Origin: an uncultured Muribaculaceae bacterium
GTDB lineage: Bacteria; Bacteroidota; Bacteroidia; Bacteroidales; Muribaculaceae
Length of the DNA stretch: 64,000 nt
Assembly (NCBI GenBank): GCA_910579605.1
Contig: CAJTUG010000005.1
Location: 23,733-87,732 of the forward strand
Direction: 5' to 3'
Made by a program: the position numbers and the translations under genes. This document shows, in pieces, positions 1-10,335 of the stretch. Numbering within the stretch: the stretch's first letter is position 1; each line of letters starts with the position of its first letter. Under the pieces are notes generated by a model, which was not told where the DNA came from, did not search any database, and saw only the letters and a list, made by a program, of their open reading frames with translations.

Positions 1-822
1 CGCGCACAAGTTATACGCGTAATGATGGACGAGCTTTCACGTATTGCATCCCACTGTCTTTTCATCGGCACATATTGCATGGACTTAGGCGCAACTACCA
101 TGCTTTTCTACACTTTACGTGTGCGTGAGCAGATTCTTGACATAATGGAGAAGACTTGCGGAGCCCGTATGACATTTAACTACGACTGCATTGGCGGAGT
201 AATGCAAGATCTCGCTCCCGATTTCGTTCAAGACGTCAAAGCTCTTTTGGAAGTACTCCCCAAGAATATCAAAGAATACAACAAAATATTCACAGGCAAC
301 GTCATCGCCAAGAACCGCATGGAAGGCGTTGGTATACTCAGCCGTGAAGACGCCATCGCATATGCCATCACCGGTCCTTCCGGCCGTGCATCAGGTTGGG
401 CATGCGACATGCGTAAGCTCCAGCCCTACAGCATCTATTCTGAACTTGACTTTGAAGAAATCGTCGCTACAGAAGGAGACTCAATGGCGCGTTTCAAATG
501 CCGAATGGCGGAGATGGAACAATCTGCTAAAATCCTTGAGCAACTTGTGGATAACATTCCAGAAGGCGAGTACTGCGTTAAAGTACCCAAAATGCTCAAA
601 TTGCCTGCAGGACGTTGGTTCCAGCTCACAGAAGGTTGCCGCGGCGCTTTCGGGCTTTACCTTGAAAGCGACGGTTCCACAAAACCATACCGCTTAAAGA
701 TCGCTCCTCCTTGCTTACCCCAAGCAGCTGTGGTAGATCACATTACACGAGGCCAGAAAGTTGCCGACCTTATAACTATCGGAGGCTCTATGGACTATAT
801 TGTTCCCGATATTGACCGCTAA
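1..822 (+). CDS. nuoD: NADH-quinone oxidoreductase subunit D, 5' truncated by window edge
   Basis: This is the C-terminal part of the 49-kDa quinone-site subunit of complex I, which sits in the peripheral arm against the membrane. The reading frame is open from base 1, so the start, and any fused NuoC domain, lie outside the window. The early segment with MDELSRIASH and the C-terminal DLITIGGSMDYIVPDIDR match the NuoD end, where the closing DR is typical. nuoH follows after 32 bp with no terminator, in the usual D-H order. In Bacteroidetes nuoC and nuoD are often fused; that cannot be judged here. Family assignment is secure. Confidence 0.95.
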   Translation, partial: RAQVIRVMMDELSRIASHCLFIGTYCMDLGATTMLFYTLRVREQILDIMEKTCGARMTFNYDCIGGVMQDLAPDFVQDVKALLEVLPKNIKEYNKIFTGNVIAKNRMEGVGILSREDAIAYAITGPSGRASGWACDMRKLQPYSIYSELDFEEIVATEGDSMARFKCRMAEMEQSAKILEQLVDNIPEGEYCVKVPKMLKLPAGRWFQLTEGCRGAFGLYLESDGSTKPYRLKIAPPCLPQAAVVDHITRGQKVADLITIGGSMDYIVPDIDR

Positions 823-854
823 AAAATAACGCCCCTACAGTAACATACAGCATT

Positions 855-1931
855 ATGCAATCATTATCAGTAAATACCGTCTGGGTAAACGAATGGCTCA
901 CCCAATATATGCCATCATGGTTGGCTACAACCATAGAATGTGTTGTGGTGGGAGTAGGAATCCTTTTGGTGTATGCCCTTTTGGCATTGTTTTATATCTA
1001 CTACGAACGTAAACTCTGCGCAGCATTCCAATGCCGTCTTGGGCCTAACCGCGTAGGTCCTATGGGCTTGCTTCAGAGCTTCGCCGACATGTTCAAGATG
1101 CTCATCAAAGAAATCATCACCTTGAACCATGTAGACCAGTTTCTCTACGCATTGGCGCCATATCTTGTTATCATAGCATCTGTACTTGCCTTTGCGGTTC
1201 TTCCATGGGGCGACGGATTGCAGATTATAGATTTCAATATAGGCATTTTCTTCCTCATTGCCGTTTCGTCTATCGGCGTTCTCGGAATACTTCTGGCCGG
1301 TTGGTCGTCTAACAACAAATACACCCTTATAGGTTCGCTCCGTGCAGGTGCTCAGATGGTCAGCTACGAACTCTCAATCGGATTGTCGGTCATCACCATG
1401 GTATGCTTGGCTGGAACGATGACGGTTGGCGGCATCGTTGCCGAGCAGTCAGATTTATGGTTTATTTTCAAAGGCCATGTCCCGGCAATAATTGCCTTCG
1501 TAATCTACATGATAGCAGGCACAGCAGAAACCAACCGTGGCCCGTTTGACCTTCCGGAAGCAGAAAGCGAGCTCACCGCTGGATACCACACAGAATATTC
1601 AGGCATGCATTTCGGATTCTATTACCTTGCCGAATATTTGAACCTCTTCATCGTTTCCGGAGTCGCAGCACTGCTATTCTTCGGCGGTTGGATGCCATTC
1701 CATATTCCCGGCTGGGAAACGTTCAACAATATAATGGATTTCATTCCGGGTACAATCTGGTTCCTTGGCAAAGCATTTGTCCTTTCCTTTGTAATAATTT
1801 GGTTTAAATGGACATTTCCACGCTTGCGCATCGACCAGCTCCTTGCTTTAGAATGGAAATACCTTCTTCCCATCAACTTAGTCAACTTGGTGTTGATGGT
1901 ACTTATCATCATCTTCGGATGGCACTTTTAA
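855..1931 (+). CDS. nuoH: NADH-quinone oxidoreductase subunit H
   Basis: Membrane subunit of complex I that forms the quinone chamber together with NuoD and NuoB. The product is 358 residues with about eight hydrophobic segments. Family signatures are visible: the early FQCRLGPNRVGP loop, GWSSNNKYTLIGSLRAGAQM, ETNRGPFDLPEAESELTAGY and the C-terminal PRLRIDQLL. The ATG at 855 follows nuoD by 32 bp. The expected next gene, nuoI, is not adjacent: the ATP synthase operon begins 44 bp downstream and nuoI lies about 7 kb away. No hairpin or promoter-like motif was seen in the 44-bp gap, so read-through from nuo into atp is likely. Confidence 0.97.
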   Translation: MQSLSVNTVWVNEWLTQYMPSWLATTIECVVVGVGILLVYALLALFYIYYERKLCAAFQCRLGPNRVGPMGLLQSFADMFKMLIKEIITLNHVDQFLYALAPYLVIIASVLAFAVLPWGDGLQIIDFNIGIFFLIAVSSIGVLGILLAGWSSNNKYTLIGSLRAGAQMVSYELSIGLSVITMVCLAGTMTVGGIVAEQSDLWFIFKGHVPAIIAFVIYMIAGTAETNRGPFDLPEAESELTAGYHTEYSGMHFGFYYLAEYLNLFIVSGVAALLFFGGWMPFHIPGWETFNNIMDFIPGTIWFLGKAFVLSFVIIWFKWTFPRLRIDQLLALEWKYLLPINLVNLVLMVLIIIFGWHF

Positions 1932-1945
1932 TTGAATCCCTATAA

Positions 1946-3481
<1,536 letters not shown>

Positions 3482-3530
3482 ACAGGAAACGCTACTTGCG
3501 GAAGCCTAAATCATAAACCATTAAACGAAA

Positions 3531-3767
3531 ATGACGCTAAACATAATATCTGCAGAAGAAATCCTCTTTTCGGGCGAGGCCGAATCTGTAACATTGCCAG
3601 GTACAGAAGGCGATTTTATGGTTCTTAAAGACCATGCGTCGCTCTTATCAACATTGGCATCCGGCACAATACGCTTTACAGATAGTCAAGGCCAACAACA
3701 TACCGCAGAAATCCCTGGCGGACTTGCCGATGTAGATAACAATGTCGTTTCCGTTTGTGTATATTAA
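3531..3767 (+). CDS. atpC: F1Fo ATP synthase subunit epsilon (short form)
   Basis: Central-stalk subunit that joins gamma to the c-ring. At 78 residues it contains only the N-terminal beta-sandwich; the PGTEGDFMVLKDHASLLS segment is diagnostic. The C-terminal two-helix domain, which inhibits ATP hydrolysis in E. coli (138 residues) and Bacillus, is absent. Short epsilon subunits are, to my knowledge, usual in Bacteroidetes, so this is probably not a truncation artefact. The gene ends 10 bp before the chosen atpB start. Confidence 0.93.
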   Translation: MTLNIISAEEILFSGEAESVTLPGTEGDFMVLKDHASLLSTLASGTIRFTDSQGQQHTAEIPGGLADVDNNVVSVCVY

Positions 3768-3777
3768 CAATAGCTCC

Positions 3778-4965
3778 ATGAAGCAATTCGCCAAAATACT
3801 CCTTACGTTGCTCTTAGTTTTGACTACCACGACAGCCTATGCAGTCCATAATCAAAACCCAGACTCTGCAAGCGAGCCAATTAATCCAAAAGAGATAATA
3901 TTTGAACATCTCGGCGACGGCTACGGTTGGGAAGTACCTTTTGACCACCATCACCGCATGCCGCTTCCTTGCATTTTGTATTCAGAAGGCAAGCTATATT
4001 GTTTTTCATCTGCCAAGGTGCAACATGGAGCAACTTACGACGATAATGGTGCGCTATTTAAAATAGCCTCAGAAGATAGCGAGCACAAAGGCAAAATCGT
4101 ACGCATTATGCCCGACGGCACCGAGGTACGTCCCTTGGACATCTCAATCACAAAAAATGTCTGTGCCCTTGGCATTACGGTTTTACTCGTTCTCGGTCTT
4201 ATGCTCTGGCTTGCATCCTACCATCGCCGGAATCCCCTCAAGGCTCCCCGCAAAGGTCTCGGCGCTATAGAGGCTTTGGTAACTTTTATTTTTGACGGCG
4301 TTATCAAGCCAACCCTCGGTCCGCAAGCGAACCGCTTTGCCCCTTACCTCATGTCGGTATTTTTCTTTATCCTCACAATGAACCTAATGGGACTAATAGT
4401 GGTATTCCCTGGCGGAGCAAACCTCACAGGCAATATTGCAATTACTTTGGTTCTCTCCATTTGCACATTCTTTGCAACAAATCTTTTTGCAAACAAACAC
4501 TATTGGAAAGAGATTTTTTGGCCAGATGTTCCCATTTGGCTCAAATGCCCACTCCCTATCATGCAGGTCATTGAGGTTTTCGGTATGTTTACCAAGCCTG
4601 CTGCATTGACGGTACGTCTTTTCGCAAACATGATGGGAGGGCATATGATTGTGCTCACACTAACACTGCTTATTTTCATATTCTCGGCATTCAGCCCTTA
4701 TGCAGGTGGCGCAGCCACAGTGGTATCGCTGTTATTTTCAATATTCATGCTACTGATAGACGTATTGGTAAGCTTCATTCAAGCGTATGTGTTTACCATG
4801 CTTTCCACTATCTTCATTTCTTTGGCCCAAGCCGAAGAACACGGACATAAAGCCGGCGAAGAGGATGCTTTGCACATAGAACTTGAAGGAGGGCCTATAA
4901 CACTCCATGAATCGGTAGAAGAAAGCCTCCGTAAAGAACAATCGGCAAAAGTTGCCAAAGTATAA
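3778..4965 (+). CDS. atpB: F1Fo ATP synthase subunit a
   Basis: Stator subunit carrying the two proton half-channels next to the c-ring. A longer frame opens at 3742 inside atpC, but ATG 3778 is preferred: it follows the atpC stop and begins with a typical signal peptide (MKQFAKILLTLLLVLTTTTA). The 395-residue product has a periplasmic N-terminal domain of roughly 115 residues rich in His/Asp, then five to six membrane helices. The essential channel arginine is visible in LTVRLFANMMGGH. An acidic, charged tail of about 45 residues follows the last helix. N-terminal extensions with a signal peptide are known for Bacteroidetes a subunits. No atpI-like gene precedes it. Confidence 0.96.
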   Translation: MKQFAKILLTLLLVLTTTTAYAVHNQNPDSASEPINPKEIIFEHLGDGYGWEVPFDHHHRMPLPCILYSEGKLYCFSSAKVQHGATYDDNGALFKIASEDSEHKGKIVRIMPDGTEVRPLDISITKNVCALGITVLLVLGLMLWLASYHRRNPLKAPRKGLGAIEALVTFIFDGVIKPTLGPQANRFAPYLMSVFFFILTMNLMGLIVVFPGGANLTGNIAITLVLSICTFFATNLFANKHYWKEIFWPDVPIWLKCPLPIMQVIEVFGMFTKPAALTVRLFANMMGGHMIVLTLTLLIFIFSAFSPYAGGAATVVSLLFSIFMLLIDVLVSFIQAYVFTMLSTIFISLAQAEEHGHKAGEEDALHIELEGGPITLHESVEESLRKEQSAKVAKV

Positions 4966-5005
4966 CATGAAATAATAAACAAATTAACAAAACATAAAAA
5001 ACTAA

Positions 5006-5251
<246 letters not shown>

Positions 5252-5275
5252 TAAGCTTCAATCCCCCCTTAGATA

Positions 5276-5770
5276 ATGGAACTTTTCACGCCTGATTTCG
5301 GCTTGGTTTTCTGGATGTTCATAGCCTTTGGCGTCCTTTTCCTTGCATTGTGGAAATTCGCCTGGCCAATAATCCTCAAAACCGTTGAACAACGTGCCGA
5401 GCTCATCGACAAAGGTGTGGAGTACGCCCAAAACGCAAAGGAACAGCTCGACAATGCCCGTCAAGAGGCACAGACATTCCTCAACGATGCCCGAAAACAA
5501 CAGGCCGACATGTTGCGCGAAGCCGACAAGATGAAAACTCAAATCATCGAACAAGCCCGCACCGAAGCAGCCGCCGAGGCTCAGAAAGAAATGGAAGCTG
5601 CAAAAGTACGCATACAGCAGCAACAGAAAGAAGCTCAAGAGCAATTCCGAAATCAAGTGAGCGATTTCGCCTTGCAGATTGCCGGCAAACTCGTCCACAA
5701 CGAAATGAAGCAAGACAAAGCACAAGACCGCCTTGTCGATTCGCTTCTCGATGAGATTGAAAGTAAATAA
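5276..5770 (+). CDS. atpF: F1Fo ATP synthase subunit b
   Basis: Peripheral-stalk subunit that holds the F1 head against rotation. The 164-residue product has a single N-terminal membrane segment (FGLVFWMFIAFGVLFLALW) and then a long charged, Ala/Glu/Gln/Lys-rich helix that should form a coiled coil. The ATG at 5276 follows atpE by 24 bp. The stop is 9 bp before the atpH ATG, so coupled translation is likely. Only one b-type gene is present, so the stalk should be a homodimer. Confidence 0.95.
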   Translation: MELFTPDFGLVFWMFIAFGVLFLALWKFAWPIILKTVEQRAELIDKGVEYAQNAKEQLDNARQEAQTFLNDARKQQADMLREADKMKTQIIEQARTEAAAEAQKEMEAAKVRIQQQQKEAQEQFRNQVSDFALQIAGKLVHNEMKQDKAQDRLVDSLLDEIESK

Positions 5771-5779
5771 TTCGTGATT

Positions 5780-6331
5780 ATGGACAAAGGCCTTATACCG
5801 CGACGATACGCTAAAGCCCTCTACGAGTTTGCTACGGAGAAGGGGCAACAAGATGCTATTTACAGCAGCATGCAGCAGCTTGAAAAAAGCTTTGTTGCGT
5901 TTCCTGATTTGGCAAAAACTCTGGCCAACCCATTTATTGCCGACAGCGACAAAACAAAACTTCTTGAAGAAGCCGCCGGCAATCCCGATAATGACAAGAG
6001 TGCAAAAATCTACAGCGATTTCATAGCTCTTCTGGCTCAGAACAAACGTATGGACTGCATGCGTTCTATCGCAAAGGCATATATAGACATATACCGCGAA
6101 GACAAGCACATTTTCCGAGTAGAGGTTACCAGCGCATCGCAATTGACAGATGAGGCAAAAGACCGTTTAGACAAGGTTATAAGGCAAAACGTTGGTTCTG
6201 GCACTTTAGACTACAACTATGCCGTTGATCCATCGCTGATAGGCGGCTTCACAGTCACTGTAGACTCACGTCGCTTAGACGCATCTATCGCCGGACAGCT
6301 AAAAAAACTCCGGCTTGACCTCGTAAAATAA
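5780..6331 (+). CDS. atpH: F1Fo ATP synthase subunit delta
   Basis: Soluble subunit on top of F1 that connects alpha to the b stalk. A GTG lies at 5774, but ATG 5780 (MDKGLIPRRYAKALYEFA) matches the usual N-terminus and gives 183 residues. The C-terminal DPSLIGGFTVTVDSRRLDASI is the OSCP/delta signature. A 39-bp gap leads to atpA. Confidence 0.95.
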   Translation: MDKGLIPRRYAKALYEFATEKGQQDAIYSSMQQLEKSFVAFPDLAKTLANPFIADSDKTKLLEEAAGNPDNDKSAKIYSDFIALLAQNKRMDCMRSIAKAYIDIYREDKHIFRVEVTSASQLTDEAKDRLDKVIRQNVGSGTLDYNYAVDPSLIGGFTVTVDSRRLDASIAGQLKKLRLDLVK

Positions 6332-6370
6332 ATAAATCACACTACACAACAAAGCAAGCATTCGCAAACA

Positions 6371-7942
6371 ATGATAAATCCCAGCGAGATTTCTCAAGTT
6401 CTGAAGCAGCAACTCGAGAACGTCAATTCTAAAGTAGCCTTCGAGGAAATTGGAACTGTCCTTGAGGTTGGCGATGGCGTTGCTCACGTTTACGGCCTCG
6501 ACAATGTAGGAGCCAACGAATTGGTAGAATTCGAAAACGGAGTGAAAGGCGTAGCCCTAAACCTTGAGGAGAGCAACGTCGGCGTCATCCTGCTAAACAA
6601 GGTGGACAAGGTCACCGAAAACATGACAGTACGCCGCACCGGCGAAATCGCCTCAATTCCTGTTGGCGAAGGCTTGCTCGGTCGTGTTATTAACATCCTT
6701 GGCGAACCCATCGACGGCAAAGGCCCTATTCAAGGAGAACTAATACGTCTCCCACTTGAGCGCAAAGCCCCGGGGGTAATCTACCGCCAACCAGTAAACC
6801 AACCATTACAAACAGGCCTCAAGGCCATAGACTCCATGGTTCCCATTGGCCGCGGCCAGCGAGAACTTATCATTGGCGACCGTCAGATAGGTAAGTCTGC
6901 TATAGCTATCGACACTATAATCAACCAACGCAAAGGTTTTGAAGAAGGGAAACCGGTATATTGCATATATGTAGCCATCGGCCAAAAAGCATCTACTGTG
7001 GCTGCATTAGTTGAAACACTCCGTAAAAATGGAGCATTGGAATATTCTGTGGTTGTAGCCGCTACCGCCTCCGAATCTGCCGCAATGCGCTATTTTGCAC
7101 CTTTTGCCGGCGTTGCAATAGGCGAATATTTCCGCGATACCGGTCGCGACGCACTAATCGTATATGACGACCTTTCAAAGCAAGCTGTAGCATACCGTGA
7201 AATGTCGCTTATATTAAAGCGTCCTTCCGGCCGCGAAGCATATCCCGGCGATATTTTCTATCTTCACTCCCGCTTGCTTGAACGTGCTGCAAAAATCATC
7301 GACAACCAGGAAGTGGCTTCACAGATGAACGACTTGCCCGAAGCACTCAAACCAATAGTTAAAGCGGGAGGCTCACTCACAGCATTACCTATAATCGAGA
7401 CACAGGCAGGCGACGTTTCGGCATACATCCCCACCAATGTGATTTCAATTACCGACGGACAGATATTCCTTGAGACAGCATTATTCAATCGCGGTATCCG
7501 TCCGGCCATCAACGTTGGTATTTCGGTATCGCGAGTAGGAGGTAACGCCCAAATCAAAGCCATGAAGAAAGTGGCCGGAACATTGAAAATTGACCAGGCT
7601 CAATTCCGCGAGCTTGAATCGTTTACAAAATTCGGCGGAGACATAGACCCGGTAACTGCTCGTGTAATCGACAAAGGACGCAAAAACGAACGGCTTCTTA
7701 TCCAGCCACAATATTCTCCGATGGCTGTAGAAGAAGAAATCGCCATAATTTACTGCGGGGTTAACGCATTACTTGAAAACGTACCTCTCGACAAGGTGGC
7801 AGAATTTGAGTCGCAATACCTCCAGCTTCTCCGCGCAAAATATGCAGACGATGTATTGGCCGTTCTCCGTCAAGGTAAATTAACAGACGAAGTGGCAGAA
7901 AAATTAACAGCCGCTGCGGCCGAAGTTGCCGCCCGGTTCTAA
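6371..7942 (+). CDS. atpA: F1Fo ATP synthase subunit alpha
   Basis: Non-catalytic nucleotide-binding subunit of the F1 head. The product is 523 residues. The P-loop [13 protein letters not shown] lies near residue 169; the family signature [17 protein letters not shown] and the arginine-finger-region serine/arginine residues are present. The ATG at 6371 gives the expected start ([15 protein letters not shown]). Sits between atpH and atpG as usual. Confidence 0.98.
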   Translation: MINPSEISQVLKQQLENVNSKVAFEEIGTVLEVGDGVAHVYGLDNVGANELVEFENGVKGVALNLEESNVGVILLNKVDKVTENMTVRRTGEIASIPVGEGLLGRVINILGEPIDGKGPIQGELIRLPLERKAPGVIYRQPVNQPLQTGLKAIDSMVPIGRGQRELIIGDRQIGKSAIAIDTIINQRKGFEEGKPVYCIYVAIGQKASTVAALVETLRKNGALEYSVVVAATASESAAMRYFAPFAGVAIGEYFRDTGRDALIVYDDLSKQAVAYREMSLILKRPSGREAYPGDIFYLHSRLLERAAKIIDNQEVASQMNDLPEALKPIVKAGGSLTALPIIETQAGDVSAYIPTNVISITDGQIFLETALFNRGIRPAINVGISVSRVGGNAQIKAMKKVAGTLKIDQAQFRELESFTKFGGDIDPVTARVIDKGRKNERLLIQPQYSPMAVEEEIAIIYCGVNALLENVPLDKVAEFESQYLQLLRAKYADDVLAVLRQGKLTDEVAEKLTAAAAEVAARF

Positions 7943-7962
7943 AAAATAAGCAGTTCCCGTAA

Positions 7963-8859
7963 ATGGCTACTCTAAGAGAACTTAAAGGCAGAATAGGCTC
8001 TGTTGCATCCTCAGGGAAGATAACAGGAGCCATGAAGATGATTTCATCGGCTAAAATGCACAAAGCCGAGGGTGTTTTGAAGCGTCTTGTGCCTTTCCGC
8101 CAATGCATTAAAACGATACTGACTTCTTTGTTGGAGTCGGACGCTGCTGTAGAGTCTCCTCTGACAGAGCCACACAACGACATCCGCAAGATTGCCGTAG
8201 TGGTCTTTGGCAGCGACGATGGTTTATGTGGCGCATACAACGTAAACATCTTCAAAGAAATGCTTGCCGACTTGTCGAAGCTCCGCCAGGAGTACGGCCA
8301 GAGCACGGAAATAGAGATAATACCCATAGGGAAAAAAATACAACGCATAGCAGCTCGTATAATAGCAAAAGACAATAGTCTTGCCATAAACATTCCCCAG
8401 GATATAGACTCTAAAAGCGATGGTGAAAATGTGAAAAATTTTGCCAAAGGATTGCAAAACCGTTTTCTACGTGGAGAAATAGACATGGTGAGAATGGTAT
8501 ACATGCATTTCATCACAGCGGGTCGCCAGGTAATAGATTGTTCTACATACCTACCCTGCTCTCCCGAGAGTTTAACCGGGAAAAACGAAACAGCACCTTC
8601 GAGCAAGCCTTATCTTTTTGAGCCGAATCCTGCGGCAATCTATGCTGCCGCATTGCCAATGTATCTGCTATCAAATCTGCAGCAAGCATTTGCAGAAAAC
8701 CGCGCTTCTGAGCAAGCTGCAAGAGTGATGGCAATGCAAAGTGCCAACGACAATGCCCAGAAACTGCTTGAACAACTCCAACTTGAATACAACAAACTCC
8801 GCCAGCAAGCCATCACATCTGAATTATTAGATATAGTCGGTGGTCAGGCAAGAGATTAA
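7963..8859 (+). CDS. atpG: F1Fo ATP synthase subunit gamma
   Basis: Rotating central shaft of F1. The 298-residue product has N-terminal (LKGRIGSVASSGKITGAMKM) and C-terminal (RASEQAARVMAMQSANDNA) helices that form the coiled-coil shaft, with the Rossmann-like domain between. Last gene of the atp block; nuoI begins 37 bp downstream. The gap is AT-rich with no hairpin, so transcription probably continues into the nuo genes. Confidence 0.96.
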   Translation: MATLRELKGRIGSVASSGKITGAMKMISSAKMHKAEGVLKRLVPFRQCIKTILTSLLESDAAVESPLTEPHNDIRKIAVVVFGSDDGLCGAYNVNIFKEMLADLSKLRQEYGQSTEIEIIPIGKKIQRIAARIIAKDNSLAINIPQDIDSKSDGENVKNFAKGLQNRFLRGEIDMVRMVYMHFITAGRQVIDCSTYLPCSPESLTGKNETAPSSKPYLFEPNPAAIYAAALPMYLLSNLQQAFAENRASEQAARVMAMQSANDNAQKLLEQLQLEYNKLRQQAITSELLDIVGGQARD

Positions 8860-8896
8860 TAATATAATAATAAACCAACCACAATAACACCGGATA

Positions 8897-9493
8897 ATGG
8901 GTAGTGTAAAAGAATATTTTTCGTCCTTGGGCTCCGGCATCGCCAGCCTTCTCAAAGGCATGCAAGTTACCGGGCGCGAATTTGTGACGCCCAAGATAAC
9001 AGAGTGCTATCCCGAGAACCGCGAAAGCCACAAATGGCCCGACAGGTTCCGTGCACAATTGGTATTTGTATACGACGGCGACAAGCACCGTTGCATAGCA
9101 TGCGGAGCGTGCGAACGCAATTGCCCCAACGGCACCATCAGTATTGAGTCTAAAATGGTAACGACACCGGCAGGTACCAAAAAGAAGAAATTAGACAAAT
9201 ATTTCTACGATTTGGGGTCTTGCACTTTCTGCCAACTCTGTGTCACCAATTGCCCAACGGCAGCCATTGAGTTCAACAACGATTTTGAGCAAGCAGTTTT
9301 CACTCGCAGTATGCTCGTGAAGCAACTCAACTATAAACCCGAGCCGGAAGAGCCGGAACCCACCCCCGAAGAGCTTGAAAAAGCTGCAGCTGAACGCGAG
9401 GCAAAAATAGCTGCCGCAAAAGCGAAAGCAGCCGCCGCCAAAGCAGCAAAAGAGGCCGCTGGAGGCGAGGAAAAGACAGAAGAAAATAAATAA
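8897..9493 (+). CDS. nuoI: NADH-quinone oxidoreductase subunit I (2x[4Fe-4S])
   Basis: Electron-wire subunit of complex I. Two ferredoxin motifs hold clusters N6a and N6b: CIACGACERNCP (about residues 66-77) and CTFCQLCVTNCP (about 109-120). After residue about 150 the 198-residue protein gains an unusual low-complexity tail of Glu/Pro and then Ala/Lys repeats ending EEKTEENK, which has no counterpart in E. coli NuoI. It resumes the nuo operon after the atp genes. With no nuoEFG visible here, the electron donor may be ferredoxin or flavodoxin rather than NADH (inference). Confidence 0.96.
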   Translation: MGSVKEYFSSLGSGIASLLKGMQVTGREFVTPKITECYPENRESHKWPDRFRAQLVFVYDGDKHRCIACGACERNCPNGTISIESKMVTTPAGTKKKKLDKYFYDLGSCTFCQLCVTNCPTAAIEFNNDFEQAVFTRSMLVKQLNYKPEPEEPEPTPEELEKAAAEREAKIAAAKAKAAAAKAAKEAAGGEEKTEENK

Positions 9494-9499
9494 ACCAAT

Positions 9500-10012
9500 A
9501 TGGAATCAGTAGGAAGTATAATTTTGTATTTCATCGTCGCATTGGCGATGATAGTCTTCTCGGTGATGGCCGTAACGACGCGCAAAATATTGCGTGCAGC
9601 CACATACCTGCTGTTCACCCTTTTTGCTGCCGCCGTTGTGTATTTTATGCTCGACTACGAGTTCCTCGGTGCGGTACAGATAGCGGTGTATGCCGGCGGT
9701 ATCGTTGTGCTTTTTGTGTTTGCCATTTTGCTCACGAGCAAACCTGGCGACAACACAGAGCGCCTCACCTCGAAATCGCGTGTCTTGGGCGCCATTGCAG
9801 CAATAGCCGCATTCTTGGTGTGTGGATATGCCCTTGCGGCACGATGCATTAATTTTGTGCAGAAACCGGCCATGGATACACCAACCATGGATCAGGTAGG
9901 CAGTACTCTCATGGGTACGGCCCACGGACAATATCTGTTGCCCTTTGAGGCAGTGAGCGTTCTTCTGCTTGCATGTATAATCGGTGGCGTAGTCGTAGCC
10001 CGTAAACGTTGA
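9500..10012 (+). CDS. nuoJ: NADH-quinone oxidoreductase subunit J
   Basis: Antiporter-linked membrane subunit of complex I. The 170-residue product has about five helices; the conserved YAGGIVVLFVFAILL segment (helix 3, pi-bulge region) is present. Starts 6 bp after nuoI and ends 6 bp before nuoK. Confidence 0.95.
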   Translation: MESVGSIILYFIVALAMIVFSVMAVTTRKILRAATYLLFTLFAAAVVYFMLDYEFLGAVQIAVYAGGIVVLFVFAILLTSKPGDNTERLTSKSRVLGAIAAIAAFLVCGYALAARCINFVQKPAMDTPTMDQVGSTLMGTAHGQYLLPFEAVSVLLLACIIGGVVVARKR

Positions 10013-10018
10013 TAGATT

Positions 10019-10330
10019 ATGGAAATAACAGCTATATATTATCTCGTTCCGGCTTTGGTGATGTTCTGCTGCGGAGTGTATGGTTTCATCACACGCAAGA
10101 ATATGATAGCCATGCTGATATCGCTTGAGCTCATGCTCAATGCCGTAGACATCAATTTCGTCGTATTCAACCGCTTCCTCTATCCCGAACAGATGGAAGG
10201 CATGTTCTTCACCCTTTTTGCCATAGCGATAGCCGCGGCAGAAACGGCTTTGGCCATTGCCATAATAATCAACATCTTCAGGGCAGCCAAGAATATCGAC
10301 GTCCGTTCTCTTAACGAAATGAAGTTCTAA
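10019..10330 (+). CDS. nuoK: NADH-quinone oxidoreductase subunit K
   Basis: Small membrane subunit of complex I: 103 residues and three helices. The buried proton-relay glutamates are visible in SLELMLNAVDINF and in AAAETALAIAIIINIF. The MnhC-like fold and position between nuoJ and nuoL are canonical. Confidence 0.95.
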   Translation: MEITAIYYLVPALVMFCCGVYGFITRKNMIAMLISLELMLNAVDINFVVFNRFLYPEQMEGMFFTLFAIAIAAAETALAIAIIINIFRAAKNIDVRSLNEMKF

Positions 10331-10335
10331 GCACT

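Noticed and set aside
5258..6142. A 294-codon open frame on the minus strand opposite atpF-atpH
   Set aside because: Lies wholly antisense to two well-supported genes; its Phe/Leu/Cys-rich translation mirrors Glu/Lys/Ala codons of the real genes and matches no family.
7761..8606. A 281-codon open frame opposite atpA/atpG
   Set aside because: Antisense shadow of atpG with no recognisable domain.
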